64,000 bases of DNA, from positions 62,001-126,000 of the forward strand of contig DASTPP010000171.1 in NCBI GenBank assembly GCA_035762175.1, given 5' to 3'. The notes under the pieces were generated by a model. That model did not search any database. It was not told where the DNA came from and was given only the letters and a program-made list of their open reading frames with translations. This document shows, in pieces, positions 26,109 to 34,973 of the stretch (the stretch's first letter is position 1; each line of letters starts with the position of its first letter). Position numbers and translations under genes: made by a program. The stretch is from DASTPP01 sp035762175 (GTDB lineage: Bacteria > Myxococcota_A > Polyangia > Polyangiales > Polyangiaceae).

Positions 26109-27041
26109 ATGCTCCGCCCCCCGCCCTTGACCCCGATCTCGCTTCGTGCTCCCGACGGCACCCCCCTGGTCGCCCATCGGACGCCACCGCCGCCCCGCGG
26201 CCCCTGGGTGGCCCTCGTCAACGGGCCCAGCTTTCACCACGTCGCCTGGCACCACCAGCTCGACTACCTGAGCCACCGCATGGCCCTCGTGACGTGGAAC
26301 TACCGCGGCCTCTTCGACTCGCCGCCCCCGGCCGACCCCGAGGCCTACGCCGTGCCCGACCACGTCGCCGACCTCGGCGCCGTGCTCGACGCCGTCGCCG
26401 CCCCGAAGGCCGCCCTGCTCGCCTTCAGCCTCGGCGCCGAGATCGCCCTCGACTTCGCGCGCACGCACCCCGAGCGCGTCAGCCACCTCGTCCTCGTCAA
26501 CCCCTGCTTCGGCCGCGCCTACGCCCGCGCGCTCGGCGTGCCCGGCGGCCGCCACCTCCTGCCCGCCACCGTCGACGCCGCCCGCCGGCTCTTCCCGCTC
26601 GTCTCTCGCGCGCGCCGCCGCGCCGGCGGCTGGCCCGAGACCTCGGGCTGGCTCAAGCGCCTCGGCTTCGCCGGCGACACCCTCGACGACGAGCTCTTCG
26701 CCGACGTCGAGCGCGCCTTCCGCTCGGTGCGCGTCGACGCCTACCTCGGCCTGCTGCGCGGCCTCGCCTCGCACGACGTCGCCCCCGCCCTGCCCGCCCT
26801 CGCGCCGCCCACCCTGCTCATCGTCGGCGACCGCGACCTGTGGAGCCCGCTCGTCGCCGCCAAGCGCCTCGCCCGCGAGCTGCCCCTCGGCGAGCTCTTC
26901 GTCGTGCCCGGCGGCACCCACTACCTGCCGCTCGAGTACCCCGAACTCATCAACCTGCGCATCGAGAAGTTCTTCGACGCGCACCCCGCCCCGACCCCCG
27001 AGGCCCCCCGGGCCGGCAACGGCCAGGGCGCCAAGGCCTGA
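26109..27041 (+). CDS. Alpha/beta-fold hydrolase
   Basis: 310 residues. The alpha/beta hydrolase pattern is visible: the oxyanion region VNGPSFHH, strand and turn VTWNYRGLFDS, the nucleophile elbow LAFSLGAE (A-x-S-x-G instead of G-x-S-x-G), the acid in IVGDRDLWSP and the catalytic His in GGTHYLPLEYP. The substrate cannot be read from sequence; esterases, lipases and haloperoxidase-like proteins share this layout. The C-terminal tail is Pro/Ala-rich. No signal peptide, so it is cytoplasmic. It stands 124 nt upstream of larE on the same strand. Confidence 0.85.
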   Translation: MLRPPPLTPISLRAPDGTPLVAHRTPPPPRGPWVALVNGPSFHHVAWHHQLDYLSHRMALVTWNYRGLFDSPPPADPEAYAVPDHVADLGAVLDAVAAPKAALLAFSLGAEIALDFARTHPERVSHLVLVNPCFGRAYARALGVPGGRHLLPATVDAARRLFPLVSRARRRAGGWPETSGWLKRLGFAGDTLDDELFADVERAFRSVRVDAYLGLLRGLASHDVAPALPALAPPTLLIVGDRDLWSPLVAAKRLARELPLGELFVVPGGTHYLPLEYPELINLRIEKFFDAHPAPTPEAPRAGNGQGAKA

Positions 27042-27165
27042 GCGCGCCGCCCGGCCGGGCGAAGCGTGGGCGCCGCCGCGGACGCGGGCCACCCTTCGCG
27101 CGCGCCCGGCGCCGGCGATCGGGCCGGCGGGTGCCCGCGCGCGGGGCCCGTGGTAGGCCTTGGCC

Positions 27166-28047
27166 GTGACCCCCCTCGCCCCCTCCCCCGACGCCGAGCT
27201 CGGCCCGAAGCTCGAGCGGCTCCGGGGCCTCGTCCGCGAGCTCGAATCGGTCGTGGTCTGCTTCTCCGGGGGCATCGACAGCGCCCTCTTGCTCGCCGTC
27301 GCCGGCCGCGAGCTCGGCGAGCGCGCGCTCGGCCTGACGGCCATCAGCGCCAGCCTGCCGCCCGGCGAGCGCGAAGAGGCCGAAGCCGTCGCCCGCGCCG
27401 TCGGCGCCCGCCACGCCTTCGTCGACTCGTCCGAGGTCGACGACCCCCACTACGCGGCCAACAACCCCGACCGCTGCTTCCACTGCAAGAGCGAGCTCTA
27501 CCGGCTCGCCAGCCGCGAGGCCAAGCGGCGCGGCTTCCGGCACGTCGCCTCCGGCATCATCGTCGACGACCTCGGCGACTACCGCCCCGGCATCGACGCC
27601 GCGCGCGCCGAGGGCGTGCGCTTCCCCCTCGCCGAGGCCGGCTTCCGCAAGCCCGACGTGCGCGCCGCCGCCGCCGAGCTCGGCGTGCCCATCTGGGGCA
27701 AGCCCGCCTCCGCCTGCCTGTCGAGCCGCATCCCCTACGGCACCGCCGTCACCCGCGAGCGGCTCGGCCGCGTCGGCGCCCTCGAGGCCGCGCTCAAGCG
27801 CCTCGGCCTGCGCCAGCTGCGCGTGCGCTACCACGAAACGCCCGGCCTTGACGGCCCGCAGTTCCTCGCCCGCGTCGAGCTCGACCCCGCCGAGCTCGCC
27901 CTCGCCCTCGACCCCGAGCGGCGCGCCGCCATGCTCGAGGCGGGCCGCGCCGCCGGCTTCCACCACGTCACGCTCGACCTCGCCGGCTACCGCTCGGGCA
28001 GCCAGAACGACGTGCTGCGCGGCCGCGCGCTGCCCGTCGTGCGCTGA
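27166..28047 (+). CDS. larE: LarE-type ATP-dependent sacrificial sulfur transferase
   Basis: 293 residues. The PP-loop ATP pyrophosphatase motif VVVCFSGGIDSALLLA is at ~25-40. The conserved sulfur-donor Cys lies in KPASACLSSRIPYG (~184) and there is a CFHC pair at ~103-106. LarE family enzymes activate a nicotinate-derived carboxylate with ATP and insert sulfur to make the nickel-pincer cofactor of lactate racemase and related enzymes. Members with only the single Cys sacrifice it; the extra CxxC may indicate the iron-sulfur type. larB and larC are not in the window. GTG 27166 is preferred over TTG 27160 because of the spacing from TAGG. The 3' end is tandemly duplicated downstream. Confidence 0.88.
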   Translation: MTPLAPSPDAELGPKLERLRGLVRELESVVVCFSGGIDSALLLAVAGRELGERALGLTAISASLPPGEREEAEAVARAVGARHAFVDSSEVDDPHYAANNPDRCFHCKSELYRLASREAKRRGFRHVASGIIVDDLGDYRPGIDAARAEGVRFPLAEAGFRKPDVRAAAAELGVPIWGKPASACLSSRIPYGTAVTRERLGRVGALEAALKRLGLRQLRVRYHETPGLDGPQFLARVELDPAELALALDPERRAAMLEAGRAAGFHHVTLDLAGYRSGSQNDVLRGRALPVVR

Positions 28048-28140
28048 GCCCGCGGCCGCGCGCCGCCCGTCGTGCGCTGAGCCCGCGGCCGCGCGCCGCC
28101 CGACGTACGCTGAGCCCGCGGCCGCGCGCCGCCCGGCGAA
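28021..28140 (+). repeat. 33-bp tandem repeat copying the larE 3' end and stop codon
   Basis: The unit begins GGCCGCGCGCYGCCCGTCGT and ends with the TGA stop plus GCCCGC. Copies start at 28021 (inside larE), 28054 and 28087; a partial fourth starts at 28120. The first copy encodes the last codons and stop of larE, so every full repeat repeats the stop. The period (33) is a multiple of three. Confidence 0.9.
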
Positions 28141-28224
28141 TGCATCCGAACCCGGGCGCGCGGCGAATGCCTCCTTCGAAGCCCGGCCACGAGGCGCCCG
28201 GGCCCGAAAGGACGACCTTCCGCC

Positions 28225-28995
28225 ATGCAACGAACGCTGCTTGCACTGATCACGTTGCTGATCGCCGCGGCGACGGGCTGCGCCCGCGAGGGCACGGACG
28301 GGCCCGCGCCCCCGCTCGACTCGCCCGCCGGGCCCGCGGCCGAGACCGCCGCGCTCGCCCGCGGCGACGCGTCCGGGCGGCTCGAGAAGCTCAAGCGCGA
28401 CATCCGGCGCGTCGCGCAGGAGAACCGCTGCCGCCGCGACAACCTGCCCGAGGTGCGGGCCGAGCTGCAGCCGCTCGTCGACGAGCTCTTGGCGCTGGCG
28501 CCGCCGGCCCCCGAGGCCGACAAGAAGGCGCTCGTCGTCGGCGCCTGGGAGAACCTCTGGTCGGACCTCGCCTACTCGCCCGACGTCGAGGCGACGATCG
28601 ACTGCAAGAACATCTACCAGGTCGTCTCGCCGAACGGCTTCTACTGGAACGTCAGCCGCCAGGAGCGGCCCGAGGGCCCGGTGACCAGCTTCCTGCGCGG
28701 CGCGTACGCCGACGCCGGCGACCGGCTGCGCATCCGCTTCGGCCAGACGATCTTCACGCCCGGGTGGCTGGGCGAGTCCGAAGACCTCATCGCCCTCGCG
28801 TCGCTGGCCGAAGCGGGCTTCATCGAGGGCGTGACCCTGCCCCCCTTGGGCATCGAAGGCGATCTGCAGAACGCCTACGTCGACGACGAGCTACGCATCA
28901 TCATCGGCGGCATCGACGCCATCGCCCCGCGCAAGAACCTCTTCGTCTTGAAGCGCTCGCCCTCGCGCTTCGACGGCGGGCGCCCGTCCCCCTGA
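28225..28995 (+). CDS. Lipoprotein of unknown function
   Basis: 256 residues. The signal peptide has a lipobox (ATGC, Cys19). A Pro/Ala linker and a charged helix (LEKLKRDIRRVAQENR) precede a domain with WENLWSDLAYSPD, LRIRFGQTIFTPGWL and AYVDDELRIIIGGIDA. The order of a WxxLYT-like segment, repeated beta strands and a late DxLRIxxG motif loosely recalls PAP/fibrillin lipid-binding proteins, but the match is weak. A strong hairpin follows the stop at once. No operon partner is evident. Confidence 0.75.
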   Translation: MQRTLLALITLLIAAATGCAREGTDGPAPPLDSPAGPAAETAALARGDASGRLEKLKRDIRRVAQENRCRRDNLPEVRAELQPLVDELLALAPPAPEADKKALVVGAWENLWSDLAYSPDVEATIDCKNIYQVVSPNGFYWNVSRQERPEGPVTSFLRGAYADAGDRLRIRFGQTIFTPGWLGESEDLIALASLAEAGFIEGVTLPPLGIEGDLQNAYVDDELRIIIGGIDAIAPRKNLFVLKRSPSRFDGGRPSP

Positions 28996-28996
28996 C

Positions 28997-29019
28997 GCCA
29001 GGCGGCGGGGGCGCCTGGC
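28997..29019 (+). terminator. Hairpin downstream of the lipoprotein gene
   Basis: GCCAGGCG and CGCCTGGC form an 8-bp perfect stem around a 7-nt G-rich loop, starting 2 nt after the stop at 28995. No T-tract follows, as is common in very GC-rich genomes. Confidence 0.6.
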
Positions 29020-29067
29020 GCGCGCTCCGGGCGCCCTGAGCTCGCCCCCAGCTCTGACACATCCGGG
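29020..29067 (+). repeat. 48-bp dispersed repeat, copy A
   Basis: This stretch aligns with 42356-42403: both share GGGCRCCCTGASCTCGCC, a GCTCYGAC segment and ATCCGGG, with small indels. Both copies lie just after the 3' end of a gene and both are preceded by GGCGGCGGG. The rest of the 28996-29290 gap shows no gene. Confidence 0.6.
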
Positions 29068-29290
29068 GGCCTGCCCCCTTCGGCCGTGCAAGGCGCCCCG
29101 TCGCCTGTCCGAAGCCTCCGCGCGGCACGAGGCCCGCGGCCCGCTCGCGCCGCCCGACCGACCGACGAGGGGGCGTCCGCCTCCGGCCGCCGACCCCTGC
29201 ATTTCGTCGGCCGGGGGCGCCGCCCTTCACGATATAAAAGGGTGGCCCGCCCGCAATCGACGGGGGCGGCGCCTCAAGGGCCACCGACCT

Positions 29291-29896
29291 ATGTACCTCG
29301 CGTCGCTCCGAAAGCTTGCCTGCGCCCTGGCCCTCGCGACGCCCGCGCTCGGCGGCTGCGCCACCCTCTTCAACGGCACGAGCGACAGCGTGCACATCGA
29401 GTCGTCGCCCTCGGCGGCGCGCTACGCGATCACGTCGGCGGGCGGCGGCATCACCGCCACCAAAGATGTCACCGTCGCCTCCGGCACCACGCCCGCCACG
29501 GTCAACCTCTCGAAAAAGAGCGCCTACGTGCTCACCGTCAAGCTCGAGGGCTACCAAGAGTCCAAAGTCCCCATCGACCAAGACTTCAACGGTTGGATCA
29601 TCCTGAGCGCCCTCTGCGGCATCCTCCCCGCCGGCATCGACGTCTTGACCGGCGGCATGTGGGATTTGACCCCCGAGCAAATTCACGTCGAGCTGCGCCG
29701 CCTCGGCCCCGCCCCCGCGCCCGGCGCCCCCCCCGCGCCCGCCGCGCCGGCGACGGGCGAGCCGCCCTCGTCGGTGCGCCTCGACGGCGAGCCGGCCCCC
29801 GCGGGCGCGTCGAACCTTTACCTCTTCGTCTACCGCAGGGGCCCCGACGGCGAGACGCGCTACCTCTCGCAGCCCCTCGTCCCGGAGGCCGCGTGA
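29291..29896 (+). CDS. PEGA-like lipoprotein
   Basis: 201 residues. Signal peptide with lipobox (LGGCA, Cys22). The domain that follows (VHIESSPSAARYAITSAGGG ... VNLSKKSAYVLTVKLEGY) matches the PEGA surface-domain pattern of a substituted carrier loop followed by YxLxVxxxGY. A hydrophobic stretch (GWIILSALCGILPAGIDVLTGG) follows, as in small outer-membrane lipoproteins of this group. TATAAA about 60 nt upstream (29233-29238) could be a -10 element. The stop overlaps the next GTG. Confidence 0.8.
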   Translation: MYLASLRKLACALALATPALGGCATLFNGTSDSVHIESSPSAARYAITSAGGGITATKDVTVASGTTPATVNLSKKSAYVLTVKLEGYQESKVPIDQDFNGWIILSALCGILPAGIDVLTGGMWDLTPEQIHVELRRLGPAPAPGAPPAPAAPATGEPPSSVRLDGEPAPAGASNLYLFVYRRGPDGETRYLSQPLVPEAA

Positions 29897-30315
29897 TCGG
29901 CCCACGGCCGCGCGCCTTCGCGCTCGCGGCCGCCGCCGCCCTCCTCGCCGCCCCGGCGCGCGCCGAGCCCCCCCCCGACGACCCCTGGGAGCCCGAGCCC
30001 GCCTCCGCCCGCGCCGCCCCCTCGCCCGCGCCCCCCGCCCCCTCCTACCGCCCCCTCGCCGACCTCGCCCTCTGGGCAATCGGTCGCTACCAGCGCGACA
30101 TCGGCCCGAACTCGATCGCGCGCTGCCGCTTCGCCCGATCGTGCTCGCGCTTCGCCGCGCGCGCCATCGACGAAGAGGGCGCGCTCGTCGGCTTGCTCCT
30201 CTCTTGGGACCGCTTCTTCTACCGCGAGAACGACGACGCCTTCCGACAGTATCGTTGGGTCCGCACCCCCGGCGGCGCCGTCCGCCTCGACGATGAGGTC
30301 GAGGGCCACGAGTAG
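29893..30315 (+). CDS. YidD-like protein with an added signal peptide
   Basis: 140 residues. The GTG start overlaps the lipoprotein stop (GTGA). Residues ~1-22 form a signal peptide ending in ARA, followed by a Pro-rich linker. The core LWAIGRYQRDIGPNSIARCRFARSCSRFAARAI matches the YidD signature (YQR, CRF, PSCS, AI). Ordinary YidD is a ~70-85-residue cytoplasmic membrane-surface protein next to rnpA and yidC that aids membrane-protein insertion. This one has an export signal, is longer and sits among envelope lipoproteins, so it probably acts outside the cytoplasm. The following gene overlaps it by 23 nt. Confidence 0.8.
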   Translation: MIGPRPRAFALAAAAALLAAPARAEPPPDDPWEPEPASARAAPSPAPPAPSYRPLADLALWAIGRYQRDIGPNSIARCRFARSCSRFAARAIDEEGALVGLLLSWDRFFYRENDDAFRQYRWVRTPGGAVRLDDEVEGHE

Positions 30316-31390
30316 GGCTCGCGCGCGGCGCGGCGCGCTGCTCGCCGCCTTCCTCGCGAGCGCCGCCGCGCACGCGCAGGCCCCCGCGCCCGCCCCGGCG
30401 CCGCCCAGCACCTCGGCCCCGGCGCCGCCCGCCGGCTCGGCCCCCGCGCCCGCCCCGGCGCCGCCCGCCGGCTCGGCCCCGACGCCGCCCGTCGGCTCGG
30501 CCTCGGCGCCGCCCGCCGGCTCGGCCCCGGCGCCGCCCGTCGGCTCGGCCCCGCCCGCGCCGCCCGCCACGGGCTCGCCCGTGCTCGACGCCCGCCAGGC
30601 CTTCGCCGAGCATCTGCTGCGCGAGCGCGACTACTTTCGGAGCATCACGGTTTACAAAGAGCTCCGCTTCTTCGACGACGACCCGGCCGCGCGCGACTTC
30701 TACACCTACCAGATCGGCAAGGCGTACCGCCTGAGCCGGCGCTACGAGCTCGCCGTCGAGGCCTTCGCCCCCATCTTCCGCCGGGCCGAGGCGCCCGCCG
30801 GGCTCGTCGCGCGCGCGCACCTGCACGCCGGCGTCAGCCAGATGGCCCTACGCCAGCCGGCCCTCGCGCTGCACCACCTGCGCGAGGCCGAGGCCCGCGG
30901 CGAGCGGGCGCGCGTCGCGCTCTTGCGGGGCGTCCTCTCGATGCAGGGCGAGCGCTACGCCGACGCGTCGCGCTCGTTCGCGCTCGCCGCGCGCGCGCCC
31001 GACGCCGACCCGGCCCTCGCGCGCCTGGCGGGCGATCTCGGCCTCCGCGCCGCGCGCGCGCCCGACCTGCCCCAGCGCAGCCCCGCGCTCGCCGCGGTCT
31101 TCTCGGCCCTCTTGCCCGGGGCCGGGCAGCTCTACACGGGGCATGGGGTCGATGCCGCGCAGGCCTTCGGCTTCGTGGGCGCATTCGGGTTTTCGACCTT
31201 CCTGGCCTACCGCTACGACCGCGATCATGAGGGGCCCTACGTATTCACCGGCCTCGCGGCTTGCCTAACCGCTGTTTTCTACGCCGCCAACGTCTTTGGC
31301 GCCGAGCGTAGCGCCCGCTACTACAACCAGCGCCAGCGTGAGCGGCTGGTCGAGCTACCGCTCCGTCAAGCGCTCGCCATCGAGTTTTAA
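30293..31390 (+). CDS. Exported TPR-like protein with C-terminal membrane domain
   Basis: 365 residues. A signal peptide (LLAAFLASAAAHA) is followed by a low-complexity stretch of repeated APPAGSA/APPVGSA units (~30-95). Helical repeats resembling TPRs follow (YQIGKAYRLSRRYELAVEAF, HLHAGVSQMALRQPALALHH), then a two-TM C-terminal domain beginning ALLPGAGQLYTGH, a motif of the TM2/DUF5683-like membrane proteins. The start overlaps the YidD-like gene by 23 nt, so the three genes from 29291 form one operon. It may form an envelope complex with the YidD-like protein. Function unknown. Confidence 0.8.
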   Translation: MRSRATSRARARRGALLAAFLASAAAHAQAPAPAPAPPSTSAPAPPAGSAPAPAPAPPAGSAPTPPVGSASAPPAGSAPAPPVGSAPPAPPATGSPVLDARQAFAEHLLRERDYFRSITVYKELRFFDDDPAARDFYTYQIGKAYRLSRRYELAVEAFAPIFRRAEAPAGLVARAHLHAGVSQMALRQPALALHHLREAEARGERARVALLRGVLSMQGERYADASRSFALAARAPDADPALARLAGDLGLRAARAPDLPQRSPALAAVFSALLPGAGQLYTGHGVDAAQAFGFVGAFGFSTFLAYRYDRDHEGPYVFTGLAACLTAVFYAANVFGAERSARYYNQRQRERLVELPLRQALAIEF

Positions 31391-31783
31391 GAGGGGCGGC
31401 GGCTGCTCGACCCGAGGCGGAGCGCGGCAAGATGTCAAAGCTCACAACGATCGCAAGGCCTGCCATGGCTAAATTACCGGCGCGCGAGTCGCCCTAGAAA
31501 AAGAACCTACATCGGAGACCATCGCGATTCTGACAACGCGGGCCACTCGGGCGGGGTCGGCGACGATGTATCCGACGCGCCTCTCGGCCTCGTCGCACCC
31601 CGGCAATGCCATGGTGGCAGGCGGCGGCTCGGGCCGGCGAGATGCGCCCGCCGGTCGTCGGCCCGCGCGCCGAGGCGGGGAAGAAAGTCGTAACGACGGG
31701 CTACAAGGCGAGCGAGCCTTGCGTTACGATCAGGTCGAGATTCGCGTCCGTGCCGAGAGGGCGGCGCCGCGCGAGCCCGACCA
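31391..31783. other. Intergenic region upstream of the kinase gene
   Basis: About 390 nt with somewhat lower GC. No protein-like frame on either strand, no tRNA and no clear repeat. It presumably holds the terminator of the preceding operon and the kinase promoter; no recognisable -24/-12 or -35/-10 pair was found. Confidence 0.5.
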
Positions 31784-33634
31784 ATGATGCTTGCCGAATT
31801 GAGTCCGGGGTTGCTCATCGATGGCGTGGTGCGGCTGGTGCGCCTGCTCGGCCAGGGCGGCATGGGCTCGGTCTGGGCGGCCGACCACCTGCGGCTGGGC
31901 ACGCAGGTGGCGGTCAAGTTCTTGTCGCCCGCCCTGGCGACCGAAGCGGGCCCGGTCGTGCGCTTTCAGCACGAGGCGATGTCGGCGGCGCAGATCAAGA
32001 GCCCGCACGTGGTGCAGATCTTCGACCACGGGGTGTTCGCCGGCGAGCGCCCCTACATCGTGATGGAGCTTCTCGAGGGCGAAGACCTCGGCCGCCGCCT
32101 CGAGCGCGCGGGCCCGCTCGGGCTCGACGAGCTGGCGCGCGTCGTCGCGCAGGTCTGCCGCGCGCTCGCCAAGGCACACGCAGCGGGCATCGTTCACCGA
32201 GACCTCAAGCCCGACAACATCTTCTTGCTCGACCAAGACGGCGAGCTCTTCGTCAAAGTGCTCGACTTCGGCGTCGCCAAGCGCACGAACCTGCCGCACT
32301 CGCTCGACATGACCGACTCGGGCCTGCTGGTCGGCACGCCCAATTACATGAGCCCCGAGCAGGTGCTCGACCTGCGGCCGATCGACCAGCGGGCCGACCT
32401 GTGGGCGCTCGGGGTCGTCGCCTACCGCTGCCTGCTCGGGCGGGTGCCCTTCGAGGGCAGCTCGCTCGGGGCCGTGTGCGTCGCCATCGAGCGCGGCGTC
32501 TTCGAGCCGCCGAGCCGCGGGCGAGCCGACGTGCCGCCCGAGCTCGACGCGTGGTTCGCGAAGGCGCTGAGCCGCGACCCGGCCGCGCGCTTCGGCTCGG
32601 CGCGCGAGATGGCCGAGGCGCTCGCGACCGCCTGCGCGCTCGGCCCCTCGCGCGATCGACGCTGGTCATCGCCCGACGGCGCGCCCGACAGCTGGTACGC
32701 GCCCACGCCCTCCCCCCCATCGCTGCCCTCGCCCGTCTCGTCCGGCCGGCCTTCCGCGCCCTCGTCGCTGCCCTCGCCCGCCTCGTCCGGCCGGCCCTCC
32801 GCGCCCTCGTCGCTGCCCTCGCCCGCCGCCGCCGGCCCAGCCGGGCCGCCCGAGCGCGCCGCGCCCGTGCCCCCGGCGCCGAGTCATCGGCTCCGCTTCG
32901 ACAGCCCCTCGTCGCTCACGCCCCCGGGCGTGACCAACTCGGTGCGGGCGGCCGAGCCGCCGTCGCCGAGCTCGCCGCACCTGCCCGAGCCGCCGCCGGC
33001 CCCCGTGTCCTGGGCCGAGCTGGCGGCCCCGGCCGGCGTGCCGCCGCACGAGCCCTCGGCGCCGCACCGCGCTCGCCTCGCGCGTCGCGACGCCGCCCGC
33101 TGGGCCGCCTTCGCCATCGGGTCGCTGGTCACGGCGACGGGCCTCGCCGCGTTGGTCATCGAGTCGCGCGCGACCCTCGATCGGGGCCCCGCGCGCATGG
33201 GCCAGCGGCCCCCCTCCTCTGCCCTCGGCGCCACGGGGCTGGCCGTTGCGCCCTCGGCCTTCGGCGCCCGCCCGGCCGACGTGGCAGCGCCGGCTTCGCC
33301 AACGATCGCGCCGGTGCCCATCGCCGAGGCGCCGCAGCCGCTCGAGCGCGGCCAGGCGCGGGGGGCCCCCTCGCCTCGCCGGCCCGGGCGCGCGCCGCGC
33401 GGCGCGGCCTCGAACGCCATGCCCGTGCTCGTTTTCAAGGCCGCCCCCGTCGCCGAAGCGCCCTCAGCCGGCGGCTCGGGCTCGCCCCTCGAAGCACCCC
33501 CGCCGCCGGCGACCCCGGCGTCGGCCGCGCCGAACCAGCCCGCGCCGCCGCAAGCGATCGACCCTGCGCCGGCGGCGCCGAGTCCCGCGCCCGTCGCGGC
33601 GCCCCCGCCGGCGGGCTCGACCTCGCCCCCTTGA
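31784..33634 (+). CDS. Ser/Thr protein kinase (PknB-type), membrane-anchored
   Basis: 616 residues. The N-terminal kinase domain (~15-280) has the glycine loop LLGQGGMGSVWAA, the ATP-binding Lys in VAVKFLSP, the catalytic loop HRDLKPDNIFLL, DFGVAKR and the activation-segment end GTPNYMSPEQ. A Pro/Ser linker follows with three copies of a SLPSP-xSSGRPSAPS unit (~305-350), then a TM helix (WAAFAIGSLVTATGLAALVI, ~445) and a Pro/Ala-rich extracytoplasmic tail without PASTA repeats. All catalytic residues are present. Kinases of this type are abundant in myxobacteria. The signal it senses is unknown. Confidence 0.93.
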   Translation: MMLAELSPGLLIDGVVRLVRLLGQGGMGSVWAADHLRLGTQVAVKFLSPALATEAGPVVRFQHEAMSAAQIKSPHVVQIFDHGVFAGERPYIVMELLEGEDLGRRLERAGPLGLDELARVVAQVCRALAKAHAAGIVHRDLKPDNIFLLDQDGELFVKVLDFGVAKRTNLPHSLDMTDSGLLVGTPNYMSPEQVLDLRPIDQRADLWALGVVAYRCLLGRVPFEGSSLGAVCVAIERGVFEPPSRGRADVPPELDAWFAKALSRDPAARFGSAREMAEALATACALGPSRDRRWSSPDGAPDSWYAPTPSPPSLPSPVSSGRPSAPSSLPSPASSGRPSAPSSLPSPAAAGPAGPPERAAPVPPAPSHRLRFDSPSSLTPPGVTNSVRAAEPPSPSSPHLPEPPPAPVSWAELAAPAGVPPHEPSAPHRARLARRDAARWAAFAIGSLVTATGLAALVIESRATLDRGPARMGQRPPSSALGATGLAVAPSAFGARPADVAAPASPTIAPVPIAEAPQPLERGQARGAPSPRRPGRAPRGAASNAMPVLVFKAAPVAEAPSAGGSGSPLEAPPPPATPASAAPNQPAPPQAIDPAPAAPSPAPVAAPPPAGSTSPP

Positions 33635-33751
33635 GCCGACCGCCGCGCCCGGCGCTCGCGCCCCCGGGCCCCGCCGACGCGCCCGGCACTCGCACCCCCG
33701 GGCCCCACCGCCGCGCCCGGCGCTCGCGCCCCCGGGCCCCGCCGGCTCAAG
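33630..33751. repeat. 34-bp x3 tandem repeat flanked by inverted repeat spanning both stop codons
   Basis: Three 34-bp copies (starting 33644, 33678 and 33712) share CGCGCCCGGCRCTCGCRCCC. They are bounded by CTTGAGCCG (33630-33638, containing the kinase stop TGA) and its reverse complement CGGCTCAAG (33743-33751, containing the stop of the minus-strand gene). The arrangement could act as a bidirectional terminator between convergent genes. Confidence 0.8.
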
Positions 33752-34973
33752 GCGCCGCGTCGCCCACGCGCATCTCGATCGGGCGCCCCTCTCGCCACCG
33801 CACGACGACGGGCGTCGGGCCCTGCGCCCACTGCACGGTGCCGTCGGCAGCGGCCGGCTTCTTCAGCGCCGCAGGGCGACCGAGGGCCTGCGAGAGCAGC
33901 CGGTCAGCTGTCCACCGGCCCGACGAGGGCAGGGGCCGCGAGCCACGCCGGCCGACGGCATAGACGCCGCGGCACTTGCGGCGCGCGTCGAGGACGAGAA
34001 ACGTCTCGACCCCGTCGAGCTCAACCCACGAGACGCCCGGCCCCTTCGGGCGCAGCGGCCCCAAGAGCTCGCTGGCGACGCCGTCGTCGTTGCCGATCAG
34101 CGGCACCTTCGCGCGCTCGGCGTCGGCGAAGTCGAGCGCGGCCCTCGCCTTCGCCCGGATGGCTGGGTCGGCCGCGCCGGCGAGCTCGGTCGCGAGGCTC
34201 GCGAGCGAGCCCAGCCGCCGCAGCCGCGTGACCGTCGGCTCGCCCCCCAGGGCGTGCAAGGTGAGAGCCTCGGCGAGCTGCCCGCGTAGCCGACCGGCGC
34301 GGGAGGCACGCTCGGGCGTGGGCGCCGCCGCGTGGGCCTTGGTGCTCGCGTCGAGCCGACAGGGGTCATCGGCGCAGGCCACGAACGCCAAGTCGTACGC
34401 CTGGGCCCGGAGCGCTTGTACCTCGCGGTCGGATTGCCACGCGGCGTCCCAACTCGGGAACGCCCGCTCGCACGCGGCGAGGGCGGCCGGCGCCGCGCCG
34501 GCCTCGAGGTGGCGCCGGACTTCGGCGAGCCGCTCGGCCCGGGCGAGGGTGGCGGCCTCCGCCGCGCGCCGGCCCTTGCGGCCGGCGACGGTGTCGAGCC
34601 ACGCGAGCCGCTGTTCGCCCGTCGCCGCCGCCGCGCGGGCGAGCATGGCTTGGTCGTCGACCTCATCGACGCTGAGCGCCTCGCGCGCCGGAGGTCGCTC
34701 GCGGGCGGGCGGCTCGCGGTCGCCTGCGGGGGGCGCTCGCACAACGCCCGCCGGCGGCTCGCGCCCGCCGCCGGCACAAGACAAGCACGCGGCGCCGAAG
34801 AGCGCGACCGCGATCGCGGCCCACCCGCGGCCCCGGCGCGTCGCGGGCCGGCCGCCGGGGTCGACGGCGCCGAACGCCGGCGCGCCGCCACGAGGGCGGA
34901 CGGGGGACGTTTGGGCACGGCCGCCGGAGGGCCTCGGTGGTGCGGGGCTGCGGTCGGGCCCCATGCCTACCAT
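33747..34973 (-). CDS. Membrane-anchored or lipoprotein-like protein of unknown function
   Basis: 408 residues. A long basic N terminus leads into a hydrophobic segment ending in a possible lipobox (LFGAACLSCAGG, ~58-70). A Pro/Arg linker precedes a helical, Ala/Arg-rich domain (AEAATLARAERLAEVRRHLE, CERAFPSWDAAWQ) and a C-terminal beta domain ending VVVRWREGRPIEMRVGD. No family recognised. The ATG overlaps the stop of the upstream PEGA gene by 7 nt (ATGGTAG), so the two are co-translated; the partner and the nearby kinase suggest an envelope or signalling role. Confidence 0.75.
   Translation of the reverse strand: MVGMGPDRSPAPPRPSGGRAQTSPVRPRGGAPAFGAVDPGGRPATRRGRGWAAIAVALFGAACLSCAGGGREPPAGVVRAPPAGDREPPARERPPAREALSVDEVDDQAMLARAAAATGEQRLAWLDTVAGRKGRRAAEAATLARAERLAEVRRHLEAGAAPAALAACERAFPSWDAAWQSDREVQALRAQAYDLAFVACADDPCRLDASTKAHAAAPTPERASRAGRLRGQLAEALTLHALGGEPTVTRLRRLGSLASLATELAGAADPAIRAKARAALDFADAERAKVPLIGNDDGVASELLGPLRPKGPGVSWVELDGVETFLVLDARRKCRGVYAVGRRGSRPLPSSGRWTADRLLSQALGRPAALKKPAAADGTVQWAQGPTPVVVRWREGRPIEMRVGDAAP

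Noticed and set aside
29893..30315. rpmH-rnpA-yidD-yidC locus or origin region
   Set aside because: Neighbours are lipoproteins and a TPR/membrane protein; no rpmH, rnpA, yidC, dnaA or DnaA boxes were seen.
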